Assembly: GCF_019880635.1 (NCBI RefSeq)
Contig: NZ_JAINVX010000001.1
Location: forward strand, 1,406,001-1,470,000
Source of the DNA: Hanstruepera marina
GTDB taxonomy: Bacteria > Bacteroidota > Bacteroidia > Flavobacteriales > Flavobacteriaceae
Length of the DNA: 64,000 nt
Reading direction: 5' to 3'
This document shows, in pieces, positions 1-10,429 of this stretch (its first letter is position 1; each line of letters begins with the position of its first letter). The notes beneath the pieces were generated by a model that was given only the letters and a program-made list of their open reading frames with translations, had not been told where the DNA came from and did no database searches. Position numbers and translations under genes: made by a program.

Positions 1-2
1 TT

Positions 3-1802
3 GAGGTAATAACCAACCCATCTGTTAAATACAATGCCGAAGGTGGTGCAGGTATTATCAATATTATTCTAAAAAAAGGATATGCTAGTGGCTTTAATGG
101 AATGGTAAACGCATCCGTAGGAACAAAAGATAAATACTCTGGAGATGTAACTGTTAATTTAAACAAAGAAAAAGTGAGTTATTCATTTGCGGCCGACTGG
201 AGAGACTACACCAAAACTGCAAATAATAATTATTACAGAACATTATATAATGAAGACAACACGCATTATGCATCAATGCTACAGGATAGAAGTATTAATG
301 ACTCTAACCTTGGATTTAGATTTGGAGTAGATTATAACCCGAATGAAACAAATAATTTTTCTTATTCCTTTCATACAGGTTATAATGAAACTAGCGGCTC
401 TATTCTTAATACAAATTCAGGATATACTATACCAGAAAGTACAGAGGAGCATAAATACAATCCTTTCAGAATAAAGTTAAAACCAACATTCTTTACCAAT
501 AATTTAGGGTATAATAAAACACTCAATGAAACGGGTGATAATCTTTCGTTTAACCTTTACTATTCGTATATAGATTATGATCTTAACAATGAACAAGAAT
601 CTTATATTACTGATGAAAATCAAAATATAGTAGATACTGAACCTTATAGATTAACCATATCGAATAAGAATAACAGTAACGATGTAAGATTTGATACAGA
701 TTACACAAAAGTGTTTTCTGAAAAAACAAGTCTTGAGACAGGAGTTTCTTACCACTTATACAACCGTTTTTTAAACGTTGCATATTCTGAATTTGATTAC
801 GATATAAATGATTGGGTAGATAATCCTGATTATACAAATAAGTACAATTTTGATGAAACCGTTTATGCTGCTTATGCCAATTTAAATACTACTTTTTTTA
901 ATGATATAGTGGCTTCCATTGGGTTAAGATTAGAATATACAGATAGACTCTTGAAGCGTAAAAGCTCCAATGAGCAGTACAAATATCATAAAGCTAATTT
1001 CTTCCCAGGATTGTCACTATCAAAAGATATAAATGAAAATAGCAACTTAAAACTGGCATTAACCAATAGAATAAATAGACCTGATGAGTACATGATGAAT
1101 CCATTTCCTGAATTTATAGATGACTATTTCTATTCAGAAGGAAATCCATACTTAACCCCTGAAATAGTTCGAAATCTTGAATTAGGTTACAGCTATAGCA
1201 AGGAAAAAACATCTATTTCATCTAATTTATATTACAGAATTACGAAAGATAAAATAGACCAAAAACTTACACTAGAAGACGATGACAAGATTCATACCAT
1301 GTTCCATAACGATGCAGGTGATAAAACTATTGGTCTTGAGACTATGTACAGTTTTAATGTAAAAGACTGGTGGAGTATTAATGCAAATGTTAACCTGTTT
1401 TATTATGATGTATGGGCAAACATTGAAGGTGTTAAAAATCAAAACGACGACTTTTCTTGGACAAGTCAATTAGTCAATTCATTTAACATTAACGAAACGA
1501 CTTCCATTCAACTTATAGGTTATTATGCAAGTAAAACAGCACGATCCCAAGGCGAGTTGAGTAATTACTATTTTTTAGATATTGCTGCAAAAAAACAATT
1601 CCTTAATGGAAGACTATCAGTAAATCTTCAATTAAAAGACGTGTTACAATCTTTAAACTATGAACTTAAAACCAATACAAGTAATATGAATTTGCTAGGA
1701 GATTTTAATAATGAATCACCAATTGCATTGTTAAACATTAGCTATAAGTTAAGTAACTATAAAAAGAAAACTAAAGATGTTCAAACAGAGTTTGATATGT
1801 AA
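3..1802 (+). CDS. TonB-dependent receptor, outer-membrane beta-barrel family (5' truncated)
   Basis: This is the C-terminal part of an outer-membrane receptor; the gene enters from outside the window and is open from base 3. The first visible residues (ITNPSVKYNAEGGAGIINI) are the end of a plug domain typical of the 'outer membrane beta-barrel family' branch of TonB-dependent receptors. The rest is a beta-barrel rich in Asn, Tyr and alternating aromatic residues, with the LTNRINRPDEYMMNPFP segment common in this family. It probably sits in the outer membrane and imports an unknown ligand or performs a related transport role. The ATG at 102 is internal, not the start. A hairpin terminator follows directly. 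The substrate cannot be read from sequence. Confidence 0.85.
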   Translation, partial: EVITNPSVKYNAEGGAGIINIILKKGYASGFNGMVNASVGTKDKYSGDVTVNLNKEKVSYSFAADWRDYTKTANNNYYRTLYNEDNTHYASMLQDRSINDSNLGFRFGVDYNPNETNNFSYSFHTGYNETSGSILNTNSGYTIPESTEEHKYNPFRIKLKPTFFTNNLGYNKTLNETGDNLSFNLYYSYIDYDLNNEQESYITDENQNIVDTEPYRLTISNKNNSNDVRFDTDYTKVFSEKTSLETGVSYHLYNRFLNVAYSEFDYDINDWVDNPDYTNKYNFDETVYAAYANLNTTFFNDIVASIGLRLEYTDRLLKRKSSNEQYKYHKANFFPGLSLSKDINENSNLKLALTNRINRPDEYMMNPFPEFIDDYFYSEGNPYLTPEIVRNLELGYSYSKEKTSISSNLYYRITKDKIDQKLTLEDDDKIHTMFHNDAGDKTIGLETMYSFNVKDWWSINANVNLFYYDVWANIEGVKNQNDDFSWTSQLVNSFNINETTSIQLIGYYASKTARSQGELSNYYFLDIAAKKQFLNGRLSVNLQLKDVLQSLNYELKTNTSNMNLLGDFNNESPIALLNISYKLSNYKKKTKDVQTEFDM

Positions 1803-1825
1803 TATTGAAGATATTTCCAATAGAT

Positions 1826-1855
1826 AAAGCCTGAAATTTTTCAGGCTTTTCCTTT
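1826..1855 (+). terminator. Rho-independent terminator after the receptor gene
   Basis: A 10-bp stem (AAAGCCTGAA / TTCAGGCTTT) with a short loop is followed by a T-rich run, 24 bases after the receptor stop codon. The rest of the 298-base gap up to 2100 is AT-rich between convergent genes and shows no other structure that I can support. Confidence 0.8.
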
Positions 1856-2100
1856 TTAAATCTTTTTTAATATTTGAAGCAGGTAATAAGTTGTTCGTCA
1901 GCTGTTCCATTTTGTTCCATAAAGCATAATCACAAATGCGATGCATTGGAGTTTTTTGTTATAAAAAGCTTAATCCGAGCGTTTTTTGTGTTATATTTTT
2001 CATGAACAATTTTAGTTTAATCTATGTGTTTTTTGTGCCTTATTTGTTGGTTAATAACGTAATATATTAAGTAGTTAATATTGCATTGGTGTAGTGTTTT

Positions 2101-5100
2101 TCAGCTATTAAAACACGTATTTTTCGTAGGTTTTGGTATATCTAAAGTGGCATACTTTTGAAAACGTGCATTGACGGATTTTTGAAGTTGTTGAACATGT
2201 TGTTTGTTGTCTGCTATTTTAGTAAACCTACTTTCCAGTTTTAAATAATCTTCAATAGGTAGTGTTGGAAATTGAGAATCCAATTGTAAGGTGTTTAAGT
2301 CTTGCTCTTTTCGTCTTGGGTCATTTCTATATAATAACCATTGTCCTGATGCTACAGCAGCTTTATGATATTTGCTTGGGCTTTTCATGTCGATACCATG
2401 ATTGCTACTATGACAATAGGCTATTATTATGGATGGTCCGTTAAAGCTTTCGGCTTCATTAAATGCTTTTAAGGTTTGCTCCTGATTGGCACCTATGGCC
2501 ACGGACGCGACATATACGTTTTCGTAATTCATGGCTAGCCAGCCTAAATCCTTTTTTTGTTTGTGTTTGCACCCAAAAGCAAATTTGGCTTGTGCTCCTA
2601 GTGGCGTGGCTTTCGAGGCTTGGCCTCCTGTATTATCATACACCTCGTTGTCCAGAATTAGGATGTTGACGTTTTCGCCTGAAGCCATAACATGGTCTAA
2701 TCCACCAAAACCAATATCGTAAGCCCAACCATCGCCACCTACAATCCATACGCTCTTTTTGACTAGGTTATCGGCTATGTTCAACAGTTTTTTTGTGTTA
2801 GGTGAATTAATTTCGTGTAGCTTTTCTTTTAGAATTTCTACACGTTCACGTTGTTCAATAATTTCCTTTTCATTGTTTTGAGTTGCTTTTAATATATCAT
2901 AAGCCAGATCGAAATCCAAAACGGGCAATAAGGATTCCAATAGTATTTTGGCTTGTTTTTCTAATTGGTTAATAGACATTCTGTAGCCTAAACCGAATTC
3001 GGCATTATCTTCAAAGAGTGAGTTTGACCAAGCAGGTCCTTGACCCTTACTATTAGTTGACCATGGCGTAGTGGGTAAGGCGCCACCAAATATGGAGCTG
3101 GAACCTGTAGCGTTGGCAATAAGCATACGGTCACCAAATAATTGGGACATCACTTTTAGGTAGGCCATTTCACCACAACCTTTATCGCCATTAGCATACT
3201 TAAATAAGGGTTCTTGTAGTTGTTGCTGGCTTACTTTTTCTACGTTGATTTTGGATCTGTCAAATTCTGGAATGGTTTTAAAATGCTTCCAATTTGCTAA
3301 TTCCTCTTGATGTGTTTTTGTTTTGCTTAGTGCGTTAGATGGACAAATATCCATGCAGTTGTTACAACCATTACATTGTTCTGGATTTACTTGAACGGTG
3401 TAATTTAATACATCAAAATCATGGGATGTGGTCTGCTTAAACATATTGGGTTTCCCTTCCAGATATTTATCATCATACACTTTAATACGTAAAGCCGATA
3501 ATGGGCAAGCCATGCTACAAGCACCGCATTGTGTGCAAGTGTCAGGATTCCATGAAATGGTTTCGGTATTATTGATTGTTGAATTGGATAGCGCTGTGTT
3601 TGTTGGATAAGTACCATCAATTGGGAGTAGGCTTACCGGAACATCGTTACCTTTATTAAGTAATAACTGACCTAAAAGTGTTTGATTAAAATTTGAGTCG
3701 AAATCTGCTATAACATCGTTTGCATTGTAATCTATTGTTTTATCGACTTGATAGATGAATTCCTTATATTTAGAAAACTCGTTTTTAAACGCATAATCTA
3801 ACTTTAATGCTAGAAAGCAAGCGTGTATTGCAGAAATATCATTGTTTTGCTGTTTGCTGGAGGCTTTTATTTCTGTGGTATTTACCGTTAAAAGGCTAAT
3901 ATTTTTTTCAATAATTTGATACTGCTGGTTAGCGGAAAGCTTTTGCCATAGTGCTTTTGTTGAAAGCTGCGTATTGACCAAAATGGTTCCACTTGTTTTG
4001 GCTTTAGTCATAATGGTATCGTTCTGAATTAATTGTAAATCTGAACAACTTATGAAGTCAGCTTGCGTTATAAGATATGGTAAGTTTATAGGGTTATTAT
4101 CAATTCTTAAATGGGCTTCGCAACAGGTATCTGATTTTTTATAACTTCTAGTAATGTAGTTCTGAACAAAAACATCTTTTTGATAGCCTAAAAGCTTGGT
4201 TATGGTATTAAAACTGTTGATGTCCACTTTTGTTTTTTCCTGATAAAAAATAGCTTCGTAGTTATCATTATCTAGTTTAAAAGATTTTGGATAATTCAGA
4301 CTTAAATGCGTTACATCGTCATGAATCCCAATGGTGAAATTATTTTTGGGTTGATCTTGTTTTAAATTTTGAAAAATAGTTGTGACCATAGATGGCGTGA
4401 ATTCTTTTGAGGATAGTCCATAACGTCCTCCAACTACTTTTGGCATTACAGTAATTTCATTATTTTGGAAAGCTTGATTTACGGCTTGTACGATATCTAA
4501 ATACAGTGGTTCTCCTGTTGAGCCTGGCTCTTTGGTTCTATCAAGTACAGCGATTGATTTTACAGTGCTAGGTAAGGCTTTTAAGAGGTGTTTTGCGCTA
4601 AATGGTCTAAATAAGCGTACTTTTATCAGACCTAATTTTTTGCCATTTTTGTTTAATTGATTGATTGTTGTTTGTATGGTATTGCATGACGAAGCCATAG
4701 CAACGATTATTTGCTCGGCTTTGGGATGACCTGCATAGTCAAAAAGCTTGTATTGTCTGCCGGTTAAAGTGGCGAATGCGTCCATTTTTTCTTGAACTAT
4801 TTCAGGACACGCATTATAATGCGTATTGACTCCTTCTCGGCTTTGAAAGAACACATCTGGACCTTGCGATGTGCCTCTAATGACGGGGTTATTAGGATTT
4901 AAGGCTCTGTTTCTATGCTCTTTTATGTGTTTGCTGTCCATCATGTTTTGGATAACACTGTCTGGGATTACTGCTATTTTATTCATTTCATGTGACGTTC
5001 TGAAACCATCAAAAAAATGCACAAAAGGTATTCTGGATTCCAATGTTGCCGCTTGAGCTATCAATGCAAAATCTTGAGCTTCCTGAACCGAAGAACTACC

Positions 5101-5526
5101 TAATAGAGCATAACCTGATTGGCGCACGGCCATAATATCGCTATGATCGCCAAAAACAGAAAGGGCATGGGTTGCGATGCTTCTTGTGGCTACATGAATA
5201 ACATTTGGTGTTAATTCACCAGCTATTTTATACATATTGGGAAGCATTAACAATAAGCCTTGTGAGGCTGTAAAAGTAGTTGCCAACGAGCCTGTTTGTA
5301 TTGCACCGTGCATGGCTCCAGCAACTCCGGCTTCGCTTTGCATTTGAAATGCTGAAGGTGTATTGTTAAATATGTTTGTCTTGTTTTCTGCACACCATTG
5401 TTCTACCATTTCACTCATCTCTGATGCTGGTGTGATAGGGTATATAGGGAATATATCGTTTGTTTTAAAGGCTATTTGAGCTACTGCTAGATTGGCATTT
5501 AATATGGTGTGGGATGCAGTTTTCAT
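2101..5526 (-). CDS. nifJ: Pyruvate:ferredoxin (flavodoxin) oxidoreductase homologue, one-chain type
   Basis: One-chain 2-oxoacid:ferredoxin oxidoreductase, 1141 residues against about 1170-1200 for the family. The known reaction is oxidative decarboxylation of pyruvate with CoA to acetyl-CoA, reducing ferredoxin or flavodoxin. Visible in order: the N-terminal pyrimidine-binding domain (YPITPASEMSE), the CoA-domain region, a ferredoxin domain with two complete 4Fe-4S motifs (CTQCGACSMACP near residue 660 and CNGCNNCMDICP near 716), and the C-terminal TPP domain (GDGWAYDIGFGG near 930, DNEVYDNTGGQ near 957). An oddity is that three of the four cysteines that hold the proximal cluster in characterised enzymes are replaced: the first Cys of the CxxCGE motif by Asp (near 780), the Cys of NATGCSS by Ser (near 805), and the Cys of the YxHC motif by Ser (near 1034). 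It is monocistronic. The family is certain; the present-day activity is less so. Confidence 0.9.
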   Translation of the reverse strand: MKTASHTILNANLAVAQIAFKTNDIFPIYPITPASEMSEMVEQWCAENKTNIFNNTPSAFQMQSEAGVAGAMHGAIQTGSLATTFTASQGLLLMLPNMYKIAGELTPNVIHVATRSIATHALSVFGDHSDIMAVRQSGYALLGSSSVQEAQDFALIAQAATLESRIPFVHFFDGFRTSHEMNKIAVIPDSVIQNMMDSKHIKEHRNRALNPNNPVIRGTSQGPDVFFQSREGVNTHYNACPEIVQEKMDAFATLTGRQYKLFDYAGHPKAEQIIVAMASSCNTIQTTINQLNKNGKKLGLIKVRLFRPFSAKHLLKALPSTVKSIAVLDRTKEPGSTGEPLYLDIVQAVNQAFQNNEITVMPKVVGGRYGLSSKEFTPSMVTTIFQNLKQDQPKNNFTIGIHDDVTHLSLNYPKSFKLDNDNYEAIFYQEKTKVDINSFNTITKLLGYQKDVFVQNYITRSYKKSDTCCEAHLRIDNNPINLPYLITQADFISCSDLQLIQNDTIMTKAKTSGTILVNTQLSTKALWQKLSANQQYQIIEKNISLLTVNTTEIKASSKQQNNDISAIHACFLALKLDYAFKNEFSKYKEFIYQVDKTIDYNANDVIADFDSNFNQTLLGQLLLNKGNDVPVSLLPIDGTYPTNTALSNSTINNTETISWNPDTCTQCGACSMACPLSALRIKVYDDKYLEGKPNMFKQTTSHDFDVLNYTVQVNPEQCNGCNNCMDICPSNALSKTKTHQEELANWKHFKTIPEFDRSKINVEKVSQQQLQEPLFKYANGDKGCGEMAYLKVMSQLFGDRMLIANATGSSSIFGGALPTTPWSTNSKGQGPAWSNSLFEDNAEFGLGYRMSINQLEKQAKILLESLLPVLDFDLAYDILKATQNNEKEIIEQRERVEILKEKLHEINSPNTKKLLNIADNLVKKSVWIVGGDGWAYDIGFGGLDHVMASGENVNILILDNEVYDNTGGQASKATPLGAQAKFAFGCKHKQKKDLGWLAMNYENVYVASVAIGANQEQTLKAFNEAESFNGPSIIIAYCHSSNHGIDMKSPSKYHKAAVASGQWLLYRNDPRRKEQDLNTLQLDSQFPTLPIEDYLKLESRFTKIADNKQHVQQLQKSVNARFQKYATLDIPKPTKNTCFNS

Positions 5527-5562
5527 TTTTTAGTGGATGGGAGGGTGATTTAATTTTGAAAC

Positions 5563-5602
5563 AAAAAATGGCTGATCACGTTTTATGATTCAGCCATTTT
5601 TT
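5563..5602. terminator. Bidirectional hairpin terminator
   Basis: AAAAAATGGCTGA pairs with TCAGCCATTTTTT around a short inner stem, giving a T run on either strand. On the minus strand it follows the OsmC gene stop and separates that gene from the oxidoreductase start 37 bases further on. Confidence 0.8.
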
Positions 5603-5611
5603 AGGGATTTA

Positions 5612-6193
5612 CTACTCCTTTACAATTTCAATTGAAACTGGAGTTGGGTTGGTAATCATGTCGAAAACTGGAGAGAATTTTGCTAAATTTTCCAATTGTT
5701 CAGCTGAAGCGTCAGACTTAACTTTTAATTTAAAAGTAATACCGTTGAATCCTGTGCGTACTTCTGGATCTAATCCTAAAAATCCGTGTAAGTCAGCATT
5801 ACCTTCTAAAGAAGAAGAAGCGCTTTCGATGTCAATTCCGTTTGCAGCCGCATGGTAAACCATGGCACCAGTTAAACAAGATCCTAAAGCATGTAATACT
5901 ACTTCTGGAGGTGTTGCTGCCTCATCTTGGCCTAAAAGGACTTGTGGGTGACTGCATTCCATAGTGAAGGTTTCTTCACGTGATGAGTCTTCTGCACCTG
6001 CACCATAAAAACTTTTGATACTTGATACACAATGTCCGCCATCGATCCAGTTATTTTTAGCTCTAAATTGAAATTTTGCTAATTCTGGTTGTTCTTGAAT
6101 GTGACTAATTGTTTCTACTAATTGGTCTACGTTTACTCCGTTTTTAACATTTGCTGTTGTAATCATTTTTTTAAAATTTAAATTGTTAAACAT
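5612..6193 (-). CDS. OsmC/Ohr-family protein
   Basis: OsmC-family proteins reduce organic or fatty-acid hydroperoxides with a reactive cysteine pair. Both expected cysteines are visible: one in MECSHPQVLLG near residue 87 and one in the helix HALGSCLTGAMVYH near 118. At 193 residues it is longer than classic Ohr (about 140) and fits the broader OsmC/YhfA-like group. The start is uncertain: an in-frame ATG at 6166 (MITTANVKNG) would drop nine residues. It lies just upstream of the oxidoreductase on the same strand but is separated from it by a strong terminator, so it is probably its own unit. It is likely cytoplasmic, in peroxide defence. Confidence 0.85.
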   Translation of the reverse strand: MFNNLNFKKMITTANVKNGVNVDQLVETISHIQEQPELAKFQFRAKNNWIDGGHCVSSIKSFYGAGAEDSSREETFTMECSHPQVLLGQDEAATPPEVVLHALGSCLTGAMVYHAAANGIDIESASSSLEGNADLHGFLGLDPEVRTGFNGITFKLKVKSDASAEQLENLAKFSPVFDMITNPTPVSIEIVKE

Positions 6194-6351
6194 TTTGTTG
6201 TTAATATATATGCAGTTGCTGTGCCAAGCTTCGTAAATATCAGTAAATCAAATAGTTAAACAATAATTAACGATGTTTTTATGTAACGATATTTCGTTAA
6301 TTAATGAAATGTCGTTAGTTTATTTCCGAGATATCGTGAATTTCAGGAGGT

Positions 6352-8202
6352 TTAGATAGGTCTTTCTATACCTAAAGCTTTTATTCTTGAAGCGAGAGTA
6401 GTAGGTGGTAGTTTTAAAAGCTTGGCAGCACCATTTTCACCAGATATTTTCCATTTGGTACGTTTTAGTGCACGTTCAATATTGGCTTTTTCAATTTCTA
6501 TAAGCTCTGGCGCTGTATAGATTGTGTTGGGTGTTTGTATGCTGGTGGCTTCTTGTTCTGTTTGTTCTAGTGGAATAATGGATTGCCAAGAAACGGTATT
6601 GTTTTGCGAAATAATTATGGCACGTTCTATTAAATTTTGGAGTTCACGAACATTTCCTGGCCAATTGTAGTTTATAAAGGCAGTTTTATCGTCTTCTGAC
6701 GGAAGATTTATAGGTCTGTTCAATTCACGCGAAAATTCTGTAATCATGTGTTCAGCTATCAAACAAATATCATTACCTCGATTACGAAGCGGTGGAACTG
6801 TAATGGGAAACACATTTAATCTATAGAATAAATCTTCCCTAAATTTTGTATCCTTAACATGTTGCATTAAATCGCGATGTGTAGCCGCAATGATACGTAC
6901 ATCAACTTTAATGGTTTCGGAGCTGCCTACTGGATCAAATTCACCTTCTTGAATAACCCGTAACAGTTTGGGTTGCAGTTCCAAAGGTAATTCGCCAATT
7001 TCATCTAAAAAAATGGTTCCTTTATCAGCTAGAAGAAAGCGGCCTTTTCTAGTTGTGGTTGCTCCCGTAAATGCCCCTTTTTCATGACCAAAGAGTTCGC
7101 TTTCAATTAAATTGGTTGGAATAGCACCGCAATTAATGCGTATTAAAGGTTTGTCCTTTCTATCACTTAATTGATGTATGGCTCGGGCTACAAGTTCTTT
7201 TCCTGTACCTGTTTCGCCATTAATGAGAACGGTAGCATTGGTAGAGGCAACTTTATTGATTAGCTGTAGTACCTTTTTCATACTTTTATCTTCAGCGATA
7301 ATTCCATGATCGCTAGTAAGCTCTTTTATTTCTTCTTTAAGGTACTCGGTTTGCGAGGTTAAAAATTCGATTTTATCTTCAGCTTGAAGCCTATCTTGTA
7401 TATTTCTTAATATTAAGGTGTAGAAAGCGGTTGTGCTATCTCCCCATTTGCTTATGGTTCCTTCGTTTAAGGTTTCTGTTTCGTTGGAGCCTATTACCTT
7501 AATAACATCAGGTAAGTAATTACTGCTTAAGGGTTGGTCAGTATTCAAATTGTTTTTTATAAGATTTTGAATACTATTGGCGCTGCTTTCATCTAAAAAG
7601 AATAATAGATTGCGTTGAATAACGTCTTCGTTTTCAAACAATACATTGGCTGAAGGATTGGTTAGCAGGATTCTAAATTTTTCATCAAACATGATAATGG
7701 CATCCATGGCACCATCAATCAGCCCACTTAACTTGGAGTTGGCTATTTCCAAAGCTTTTTTTGATGAGGCTAGATTTTCCTGTATGATATCAATATTGCG
7801 ATGTCTTTTAATAAGTACAGATAAAATACCTTGTGAAAACCCAATATCATTAGAGATAAGTTGAAAAAAATGCTCTCTATAAATTTTTAAAACATGGGTT
7901 TCTTCTAAAGTAGTTATTGAAGCCGAGCGTTTGTTACTGTCAATTAAGGCATATTCACCAAAACACTCGCCTGCAATCATGTGACCAAATACGTGATTTT
8001 TTTCATGTACTTTAACACTGCCTGATAAAATAATGTACATGTATTCACCTACATTACCTTTTTCAAATACTAATTTATTTTTTCTAAATGTCTCTTGTTC
8101 CAGTACTGTGGTTAAATGTTTAAGGGAACTTTTGTTGACTTCAGAAAAGAAAGGAATGTTTGATAAAAACTCAATTAGATTTTCAGTAGCTAGTTTAGGC
8201 AT
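6352..8202 (-). CDS. cNMP-binding sigma-54-dependent transcriptional activator
   Basis: Enhancer-binding activator of RpoN RNA polymerase, 616 residues. Domains: a cyclic-nucleotide-binding fold (about 10-140), a PAS-like region (about 155-270) and coiled linker, the AAA+ domain (about 305-540) with Walker A GETGTGKE and the sigma-54 contact loop GAFTGA, and a C-terminal Fis-type helix-turn-helix (about 575-616). The phosphate-binding cassette reads [15 protein letters not shown] and keeps the Glu and Arg needed to grip a cyclic nucleotide, so ligand binding is plausible. It is transcribed divergently, 123 bases away, from a class III nucleotidyl cyclase, which suggests that the neighbour's product is its ligand. 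Target promoters are not identified. Confidence 0.9.
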   Translation of the reverse strand: MPKLATENLIEFLSNIPFFSEVNKSSLKHLTTVLEQETFRKNKLVFEKGNVGEYMYIILSGSVKVHEKNHVFGHMIAGECFGEYALIDSNKRSASITTLEETHVLKIYREHFFQLISNDIGFSQGILSVLIKRHRNIDIIQENLASSKKALEIANSKLSGLIDGAMDAIIMFDEKFRILLTNPSANVLFENEDVIQRNLLFFLDESSANSIQNLIKNNLNTDQPLSSNYLPDVIKVIGSNETETLNEGTISKWGDSTTAFYTLILRNIQDRLQAEDKIEFLTSQTEYLKEEIKELTSDHGIIAEDKSMKKVLQLINKVASTNATVLINGETGTGKELVARAIHQLSDRKDKPLIRINCGAIPTNLIESELFGHEKGAFTGATTTRKGRFLLADKGTIFLDEIGELPLELQPKLLRVIQEGEFDPVGSSETIKVDVRIIAATHRDLMQHVKDTKFREDLFYRLNVFPITVPPLRNRGNDICLIAEHMITEFSRELNRPINLPSEDDKTAFINYNWPGNVRELQNLIERAIIISQNNTVSWQSIIPLEQTEQEATSIQTPNTIYTAPELIEIEKANIERALKRTKWKISGENGAAKLLKLPPTTLASRIKALGIERPI

Positions 8203-8325
8203 GTTCTAAAAATTGTACTATAAATATATTAATATTTATCGTAGTTATCCTATCAACTTTTAAATTGAGAATTAAGTTTAAGAATATTTACTTAAATTTA
8301 ATCTGTTAATTAATTCTTCATATAG

Positions 8326-10356
8326 ATGTCACAACAAAGGTTGCTTGCTGCTATCATGTTTACGGATATTGAGGGTTATACCTCGTTAATGCAGCGTGAT
8401 GAGGCCGAAACAATATTAATTAGAAATAGGCATCGCGAAGCTTTTAAAGCGATTACAGAAAAGCACAATGGTAATATTATACAGTATTTTGGAGATGGTA
8501 CATTGAGCACATTTAAAAGTACTGTTGAAGCTGTAGATTGCGCCATTGAATTACAGATGGAATTTTTAAAAGAGCCTAAAATTCCCGTAAGAATTGGTAT
8601 TCATGTTGGTGATATTGTCTATTCTAAAGATGATATTATTGGAGATGCCGTAAATGTGGCATCTCGAATTGAAGCCTGTGCGTTACCTGGTAGCATATTG
8701 ATTTCTGATAGGGTTCATGACCAAATACGGAACCATAGTCATATTCAATCTAAATTTCTTGATGCTTTTGAATTAAAGAATGTTAATGATACCATGCCCA
8801 TATTTGCGATATCAAATAAGGGTTTGGTTATTCCCAAAAAAGAAATAATAAAAGAGAAGTTAAAAAGTTCTGTTCCGCAAAAAAAGAAATATTTAGGCTT
8901 AAAAGCTTTAGTGGCTGTATTACTCTTATTGGCTCTTGTATTTACTTTTTACAAGTTGGATGTTTTTAAGGGCACAGGTTCGGTTATTGATAAGTCTATT
9001 GCTGTACTGCCGTTTGATAACTTGAGTGATGATCATGATGCCGAAATTTTTCGAGATGGGATGACAGAGGATATACTCACCAATTTATCTAAAATAAAGG
9101 ATTTGCATGTTATATCCAGAAACTCCGTTATGGGCTATAAAGACACAGATAAAAGTCTAGATAAAATAGCTAAAGAGTTAAATGTTTCTTATGTTTTGGT
9201 GGGTAGTATTTTAAAATATGATAATGATGTGCGAATTAATACCCAGTTGATTGAAGTTAGTACGGATAAAATTATAAGTGGTAATAAGTACGATGTTGTT
9301 TTAACCGATATTTTTAAAGTACAATCTGAAGTCTCGCAAAAAATTGTTGAAGCATTGGATATGAGTATTTCTTTTGAAGAACAAAAAGAATTATCCACAA
9401 TCCCGATACGTGATATTGAAGCCTATAAGCTCTTTTTAACGGGAAGAAAGGAAGCCGATAAACGAAATAGTGAAAGTTTGGCGAGAAGTATTGAGTTATA
9501 TAAAAAAGCCATAGAGATTGATTCCAGTTATGCTGAAGCCTATGCAGAAATTGCTAATTCTATCTATTTAGAAACCTATTATTCTTCTCGCGATCCAGAA
9601 GAAGCATCGCAATTGGCTAATGCCTATTTGGATAAAGCGGAACAAATAAACAATAAGGTATCGCGAATATATTCAGTAAAGGGATTGATTTATAATATTG
9701 AAGGTAAAAAAGAGGAGGCCCAAGCGGCATTTGAAAAAGCTATTGCTTTATCTCCTAACGATTTAACAGCAAGACACCAATACTCCACATTTTTTTATTA
9801 CAATCAAGAATACGAAAAACAATTGGAACAAGCCGAAATCGCTTATAGGTTAGACCCTTTGTCATTTGCAACTGCTAACGGCTATTTTACCGCTTTAATG
9901 GCGAATTATAAGTATGATGAGGCTGAACAACTTATGAAGAAAGTTCAAAAAGAAGATTCAGGAAATAACGAATTTGTTATTAATAGAAATTTTTTCAGAC
10001 TTTATGCGGATCAGGATAAATATCAAGAGGCCATAGTTCCTTTAACTAAAATGGTTAATAAACAAAATGTATTTAACCGATTTTTAGGCTATTACTATAC
10101 GAAAGTTGGAGACACGGTAAGTGCCTATAGAATTATTGACTCCATTAGGAAAAATGCACACCCCAACGAAAAAAACCACCAATTGGCGATGGTATATTCA
10201 AGTTTAAAGATGACAGATAGCGTTTTGTATTATTTGGATACTGTTCGTCACAAGCAAACTAGAACTTTAAAACGAGAACGTAATGACTTTTTTAATTATT
10301 TAAAAGACGATCCGCGTTTTATTCAGATTCTTAAGAATCATGGTATTCAAGAATAA
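8326..10356 (+). CDS. Class III nucleotidyl cyclase with TolB-like and TPR domains
   Basis: 676 residues: an N-terminal class III cyclase homology domain (1-165), a membrane helix (about 187-206), a TolB-amino-terminal-like domain beginning IAVLPFDNLSDD (about 222-350), and a TPR-rich tail (about 365-650). Metal-binding Asp14 and Asp57, and transition-state Asn110 and Arg114 (AVNVASRIE), are present. The adenine-selecting Asp is present as Asp103, but the partner Lys three residues before the GDG motif is Gln53 (IIQYFGDG). The cyclase is therefore probably active, with unclear base preference. Topology puts the cyclase in the cytoplasm and the TPR part outside the membrane. The divergent neighbour is a cNMP-binding activator, which points to a two-gene signalling circuit. 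Confidence 0.9.
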   Translation: MSQQRLLAAIMFTDIEGYTSLMQRDEAETILIRNRHREAFKAITEKHNGNIIQYFGDGTLSTFKSTVEAVDCAIELQMEFLKEPKIPVRIGIHVGDIVYSKDDIIGDAVNVASRIEACALPGSILISDRVHDQIRNHSHIQSKFLDAFELKNVNDTMPIFAISNKGLVIPKKEIIKEKLKSSVPQKKKYLGLKALVAVLLLLALVFTFYKLDVFKGTGSVIDKSIAVLPFDNLSDDHDAEIFRDGMTEDILTNLSKIKDLHVISRNSVMGYKDTDKSLDKIAKELNVSYVLVGSILKYDNDVRINTQLIEVSTDKIISGNKYDVVLTDIFKVQSEVSQKIVEALDMSISFEEQKELSTIPIRDIEAYKLFLTGRKEADKRNSESLARSIELYKKAIEIDSSYAEAYAEIANSIYLETYYSSRDPEEASQLANAYLDKAEQINNKVSRIYSVKGLIYNIEGKKEEAQAAFEKAIALSPNDLTARHQYSTFFYYNQEYEKQLEQAEIAYRLDPLSFATANGYFTALMANYKYDEAEQLMKKVQKEDSGNNEFVINRNFFRLYADQDKYQEAIVPLTKMVNKQNVFNRFLGYYYTKVGDTVSAYRIIDSIRKNAHPNEKNHQLAMVYSSLKMTDSVLYYLDTVRHKQTRTLKRERNDFFNYLKDDPRFIQILKNHGIQE

Positions 10357-10429
10357 ATATCATTTTACTTGTAACGTTTTAATCTAATCTACGTCACATA
10401 GGTACATCAATCAATAAATCAAAGCCATC

